A stretch of 10,293 nucleotides of DNA from Smittium mucronatum (lineage: Eukaryota > Kickxellomycota > Harpellomycetes > Harpellales > Legeriomycetaceae), in contig LSSL01007740.1 of assembly GCA_001953115.1 (NCBI GenBank), positions 1 through 10,293 of the forward strand, written 5' to 3'. The translations under genes and the position numbers were made by a program. This document shows positions 6,964 to 10,293 of the stretch, piece after piece. Numbering within the stretch: position 1 is the first letter of the stretch; each line of letters opens with the position of its first letter. The notes under the pieces are model-generated. The model made no database searches. It was not told where the DNA came from and worked only from the letters and a program-made list of their open reading frames with translations.

Positions 6964-7410
6964 AGGGATTCAGATTCTGCATTCTCAAATTTATCAGAAT
7001 TTTTTTATAGTATGATTGAAGCCCTCTTGGAAAATGATAGTGCTTGGACAAAACCAATTGCATCCTATGAACATATTTCCATTATCAATGATATTTTTTT
7101 ATTAGTAAAATATCCCGAAAATATTTCTAAATCAGACATACTTGATATTTTTGATAAAAAACAACAATTATTATTTTGAAATTTCATTGGCAATTAGAAG
7201 TTACAAAAACTTGATATCAAGTGAAATTTCTATTTTTAGCCGAGGATTAATATTTTTAACTTCCTTTTCAATTTTCTCTAGAAATTTGCCCTATATTGAA
7301 GTTTTGAAAGTTTGGGTATAAATCATTATTCTCATTGTTTATCGAGGGGGAAGATTCAGAAATTATATGAAATGGTTAGAGTGATCAGAAATTGTACTCA
7401 TTTTTTTTAA
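6964..7410 (+). CDS. Second coding island: interrupted gene, unknown protein
   Basis: Three overlapping + strand frames are coding-like: 6964-7179, 7109-7321 and 7300-7410. The first, with an ATG at 7012, reads MIEALLENDSAWTKPIASYE and continues to a TGA at 7177. In it 13 of 55 codons begin with G, a strong coding sign. The second contains EISLAIRSYKNLISSEIS and NLPYIEVLKVW. The third contains GKIQKLYEMVRVIRNCTHFF before TAA. Removing GT-AG intervals 7105-7135 (31 nt) and 7316-7359 (44 nt), both between codons, joins them into one frame of 107 codons from ATG 7012. Frameshifts in a decayed gene are the alternative. The protein looks helical, with regular Leu/Ile and charged residues, reminiscent in pattern only of alpha-helical repeat proteins. 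No family can be named. Confidence 0.5.
7105..7135 (+). other. Candidate 31-nt micro-intron
   Basis: The interval starts GTAAAA and ends AATCAG. It lies between codons and, when removed, moves the reading from the first to the second frame of the island. Against it, the interval itself reads naturally in the first frame (VKYPENISKS), and G-initial codons continue after it up to the TGA at 7177. A one-base frameshift in 7136-7179 is therefore a real alternative. Confidence 0.35.
7316..7359 (+). other. Candidate 44-nt micro-intron
   Basis: The interval starts GTATAA, ends GATTCAG, contains the TAA that closes the second frame, and joins codon TGG (7313-7315) to AAA (7360) without breaking a codon. 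Its middle has GAGGGGG, unusual for an intron in such AT-rich DNA. The alternative is a frameshift between 7300 and 7321. Confidence 0.35.
7389..7406 (+). repeat. Dispersed 18-bp repeat, copy 1 (second copy 8709-8726)
   Basis: AAATTGTACTCA followed by at least six T occurs here and again at 8709-8726. In both places a run of exactly five G lies about 40 bases upstream (7346-7350 and 8662-8666). The intervening bases match poorly. Confidence 0.5.
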
Positions 7411-7751
7411 AAGGATGAAAAAGACCAAAAATATCAGTTAAAATACTAGTTTTTTACTATTTAAATTAGTTTAAATACGAAAATTCAATTAAAATAGCTT
7501 ATTCCAAAACAAATTAATCTATATTAATCGTCAATTAATACAATTAATTATAATTTCGTTAATCTTAAAAGGTATTTCGAAGTCATCAGGATTTTTATAT
7601 CGCCATAAATTAAAATAATGTAAAATTTTGAAAAAGACTAATAATTAATTTTATATTTATCTAGCGATATTAATTATATAATTTCTAAAAAATTCTTGAC
7701 TGAAATCGATATTTTGTCAATAAAATTTGTGTTAATGTAATCTAATACTGA
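7411..7751. other. AT-rich gap between two coding islands
   Basis: G+C drops to 9 or 10 of 60 at 7441-7560 and 7 of 60 at 7621-7680, with a small rise at 7561-7620. Short open readings exist in several frames, but none exceeds chance. If the flanking islands belong to one gene, this is an intron ending at the acceptor-like TTCTTTTTTAG (AG at 7790-7791). Confidence 0.35.
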
Positions 7752-8057
7752 ATCAGTTGTGAGAGCAACAAACTTTGTATTTCTTTTTTAGTTTACAAGC
7801 ACATTAAATATCTTGCTATTAGTAACATGTTCATTTTAAGAAAGCATACTTTTTTTTATTTCTCAAGGTCTATGAATTCGGCTGAGTTTGATTTTTATAA
7901 TCAGGTTTTTTATACTTGGTACGGGAATCAACATTTTGCAGCTATTACTATGACTATATGTGATATATTATATATTTTACATCATAAAATTAGTATATTG
8001 TCTAAAGAGCTAAAATCATTCAGATTTTTTATTTTTAAAGTGAAAAATATTTTGTAA
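7752..8057 (+). CDS. Third coding island: 101 open codons, unknown protein
   Basis: This is the longest stop-free + strand frame, from after TGA 7749-7751 to TAA 8055-8057. The first ATG, at 7827, gives 76 residues (MFILRKHTFFYFSRSMNSAE). Upstream of the ATG the frame still reads sensibly (YKHIKYLAISN) from just after a pyrimidine-rich acceptor-like site whose AG is 7790-7791. That suggests an internal exon from 7792. The protein is rich in Phe, Tyr and Ile, with one Trp-containing stretch (FYNQVFYTWYGNQHFAAIT) followed by CDILYILHHK and a basic tail. G+C is 16 to 19 of 60 over 7861-7980, above background. It may be the continuation of the island at 6964-7410 or a separate gene. No family is recognised. 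Confidence 0.4.
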   Translation: MSCESNKLCISFLVYKHIKYLAISNMFILRKHTFFYFSRSMNSAEFDFYNQVFYTWYGNQHFAAITMTICDILYILHHKISILSKELKSFRFFIFKVKNIL

Positions 8058-8173
8058 TCAATTTTTAAGCCTTATCCACTACAGAATTCTCCATTTCGAA
8101 GCGAAATTATAATTACCAGAATCTGGATAATTTTCACTTGCAACTCAATCAATTTACGTTTTTTGAAACATAA
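8058..8173 (+). other. Possible continuation of the third island, frame ambiguous
   Basis: G+C stays raised (16 and 18 of 60 at 8041-8160). One frame is open for 34 codons at 8069-8173 (starts ALSTTEFSISKRNYNYQNLD, ends TAA). The frame of the preceding ORF is also open again right after its TAA, for about 40 codons. I cannot decide which is used, if either. An acceptor-like CCACTACAG ends at 8084. Confidence 0.25.
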
Positions 8174-8580
8174 TTTTTAAATTATTTAATGAAAAAAAGG
8201 ATTTTATAAGAGGAAAGACAATATTTTTTGAATAAAAATTGATGCAAAAAAATCTTCTTTCTTTAATATAAAATAGTTTTCAGTTAAGAAAATAGTTGAG
8301 GCAAAGTTATTCCACATTTCCTTTTATCGATGAATACAATAATTCAATGTGGGTCAAAAAAATTTATTAAAAAATAACTTATTAATTTTTATTGTTTAAT
8401 ACAATATTTTGTGGAAATAATCACTTTCTTTAAAATAATTTGAATTTTATTATAGATTTTTTATGGATTTATCAAAAAATTTATTAAAAAGAGCAATTAT
8501 GTAAAATTTTAAATTTGAGTAAGTAATTAATTAATATTGGTTTAGATCTAAAATATACATAATAAAAATGAATAGAATAT

Positions 8581-8592
8581 AGTTAATTAACT
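8581..8592. repeat. 12-bp perfect palindrome AGTTAATTAACT
   Basis: Perfect inverted symmetry over 12 bases. It may be chance in A/T-rich DNA. Confidence 0.6.
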
Positions 8593-8708
8593 ATTATTAT
8601 GGATTTTTTATAAATAATGATGTTAAAAATGAATATCTTTTTTTAGATTTATTTTAAGTATGGGGGATGTTTTATTTAATGAATTTAAAGCGTGAAAAAA
8701 TATTTGCA

Positions 8709-8726
8709 AAATTGTACTCATTTTTT
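8709..8726 (+). repeat. Dispersed 18-bp repeat, copy 2
   Basis: Identical over 18 bases to 7389-7406, with GGGGG at 8662-8666 upstream as in copy 1. Unlike copy 1, the surroundings show no coding-like frame. Confidence 0.5.
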
Positions 8727-8979
8727 ATCATTTTTGAATTTTTTTAAATTAACGTTGAAATTTAGTAAAATAATTTTAATAATAATCCAATTTAATGAAG
8801 ATTTTTAAAAAAACTAAATTTTATAATAAAAGTTAAAATATTAAATTATAAATTTTAGTTAAAAAACAATATGATTTTAAAAACTTAAGTATTTTTAATA
8901 GATTATCTTTAATAATATATTGATAAATGATGGAAAAAAATCCATAAAATTTTCTTTATAACAAACACATATTATTAAT

Positions 8980-8997
8980 ATACTTATACTTATACTT
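8980..8997. repeat. (ATACTT)3 tandem repeat
   Basis: Three perfect copies of a hexamer. Confidence 0.8.
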
Positions 8998-9312
8998 AGT
9001 TATGTTTATTTTTAAAATCAAACATTTTTTTATTCACATTTCATAATTTTATCAAATTTTCAAAAAATTTAAAGGCATTTTATTTAGTATTTTTTTTAAA
9101 AAAAATACATTGGAGTTTTTTATAACACATTTTTTTAGTTTTTCATGTAATAAATCAATAATTAAGAAATAAAATTGGAGTATCATTTTCTAAATTAATT
9201 ATTTTTAGAATTTGAAAGATTATTTTTTTACTATTTTAAGCTATTAAAATATAAATAAATCCATTATTAAAATTAAAAATCAATAATTGTAAGCTAGTAT
9301 TAGCTACTATTA

Positions 9313-9327
9313 ATTATTATTATTATT
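9313..9327. repeat. (ATT)5 microsatellite
   Basis: Five uninterrupted ATT units. Confidence 0.8.
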
Positions 9328-9425
9328 TTCCTTCAATATTTTAATTTTAATTTATTCCAAAAAATAATATCTTCATAAAATTTATTAAAAAATAATGATC
9401 CATGAGTTTTTATTGATTTTTTTAC

Positions 9426-9444
9426 AAAATAAAATAAAATAAAA
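9426..9444. repeat. (AAAAT)3 tandem repeat
   Basis: Three AAAAT units followed by AAAA. Confidence 0.8.
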
Positions 9445-10093
9445 CCTCATAAAATATACCAATAAACTAATATCTTCTAACGTTCAATATATTTGGCTTT
9501 ATTGGTATATTAGAACCTGTTAAAATTCAATAGCTTATTTATAACCCTCTAATGGTTTTTAAATATAAATTATGTTTTTATTGTTAAATCAATCAACTGG
9601 AAACTTATATTTTGAGAAAAATAGAAATAAATTTATTATTAATCTTTCATGAGTATGATAGTATTTATAAAACAGATAAATTTAATAAATTTACTTAAAT
9701 CTACCTTATAAATACCTCTATATAGATAATATTAATTTTCTAAAAACAATACCAGTATTTTCAAAAATTTAAAACCAGTTTAGATCCCCAAATAAAATTT
9801 TATCAATCTTAAACGGCTAAAATATTTTTCGAGATAATTTCTGTGGTCCAATAAAAAAAATGTGAATTTTTGACAGAATTTTTATTCAGTTTAATAGTCT
9901 CGGAATTTTCAGTATAATAAAGAGTTTAATTTAACAAAAAGTTCTGAATAATTTATTTTATGAATTTTTTTTCATAATTATGTTTTAGAATGTTCATAAT
10001 TAACAATATATATATTTTTATAATTGATGAAAATTGAAGAATAATTATTATAGCTAATTTATAAATATTTTTTTAAGCTATTAAAAGGTATAT

Positions 10094-10116
10094 TATCATC
10101 ATGAATTCTGATGATA
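10094..10116. repeat. Hairpin-forming near-palindrome centred on an EcoRI-like GAATTC
   Basis: TATCATCA at 10094-10101 pairs with TGATGATA at 10109-10116 around the 7-base loop TGAATTC. The 8-bp stem is perfect. Function is unknown; a terminator is not implied because no T tract follows. Confidence 0.55.
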
Positions 10117-10293
10117 GATATTTAGCATTTGTATACAAAGATAAAAATATCTGATGAAAATACAATTCAATTATAATAATTTTTATTTAAAATAATATTT
10201 TATTTTTTTTGAGTAATTTCGTTAATTAATATTATTTTTAAAGAAATCCAGAATCCTTAGTCATGGGAATTCTTATTTACACTAATGGTATAA

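Larger units (their letters stand above)
8174..10293. other. Long AT-rich stretch without a supported gene
   Basis: G+C is extremely low in places (4 of 60 at 8821-8880). Stop codons occur in all frames at about the rate expected by chance. Only simple repeats, short palindromes and the second copy of the 18-bp repeat are seen. The last 35 bases are slightly richer in G+C and could be the edge of a feature outside the window. Confidence 0.5.

Noticed and set aside
6964..7370. Resemblance of the helical, Trp-containing stretch to Mon2/Sec7-type helical repeat proteins
   Set aside because: Only a loose residue pattern around LLENDSAW could be matched, and the spacing is off by one. This is too weak to name a family without a profile search.
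7411..9350. A continuous reading produced by skipping one base at every stop codon
   Set aside because: Between about 8174 and 9350 the pieces average about 10 codons, which is the chance value. The rule would 'open' any sequence. At 7300-7321 the better next frame also needs a shift in the other direction.

Overview
This window is very AT-rich (roughly 80% A+T by eye, with some 60-base lines at only 7 to 10% G+C). No full-length gene is visible in it. No tRNA, rRNA, CRISPR array, phage module, bacterial operon or DNA transposase could be supported. Long non-coding stretches, poly(A)/poly(T) tracts, a GT...polypyrimidine-AG intron-like segment and a small poly(A)-tailed insertion between 15-bp direct repeats all point to a nuclear eukaryotic genome of extreme AT bias. 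Lineages with such DNA include bloated microsporidia, some ciliates, apicomplexans, amoebozoans and reduced parasitic animals. Nothing here lets me choose among them.

Layout: 1-742 is moderately G+C-rich, with two short open segments and one intron-like interval. 743-1896 holds no gene I can support. 1897-2474 is the strongest coding island: about 36% G+C over 1921-2460, read on the + strand in three successive frames, with a nonsense codon between two of them. 2475-3218 is empty, and two weak ORFs lie at 3219-3583. 3616-3689 is the tidy retroposition-like footprint. 3690-6116 is mostly empty apart from a 9-G run inside a short open segment. 6117-6230 and 6521-6724 are weak ORFs. 6964-7410 is the second coding island and 7752-8057 the third. 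From about 8174 to the end there is AT-rich DNA with only simple repeats and a near-palindrome.

The islands at 1897-2474 and 6964-7410 share a pattern: clearly protein-like frames that change frame or meet a stop. Three explanations compete. They may be decayed genes (pseudogenes), genes split by very short introns of about 28 to 44 nt, or genes using non-standard decoding. For 6964-7410 a standard-code model with two phase-0 GT-AG introns of 31 and 44 nt restores one continuous frame. For 1897-2474 a pseudogene with two frameshifts and one nonsense codon is at least as simple. I recognise no protein family in any island and propose no joint function. Translations of such AT-rich DNA look protein-like even where no gene exists, so confidence is kept low outside the three islands.
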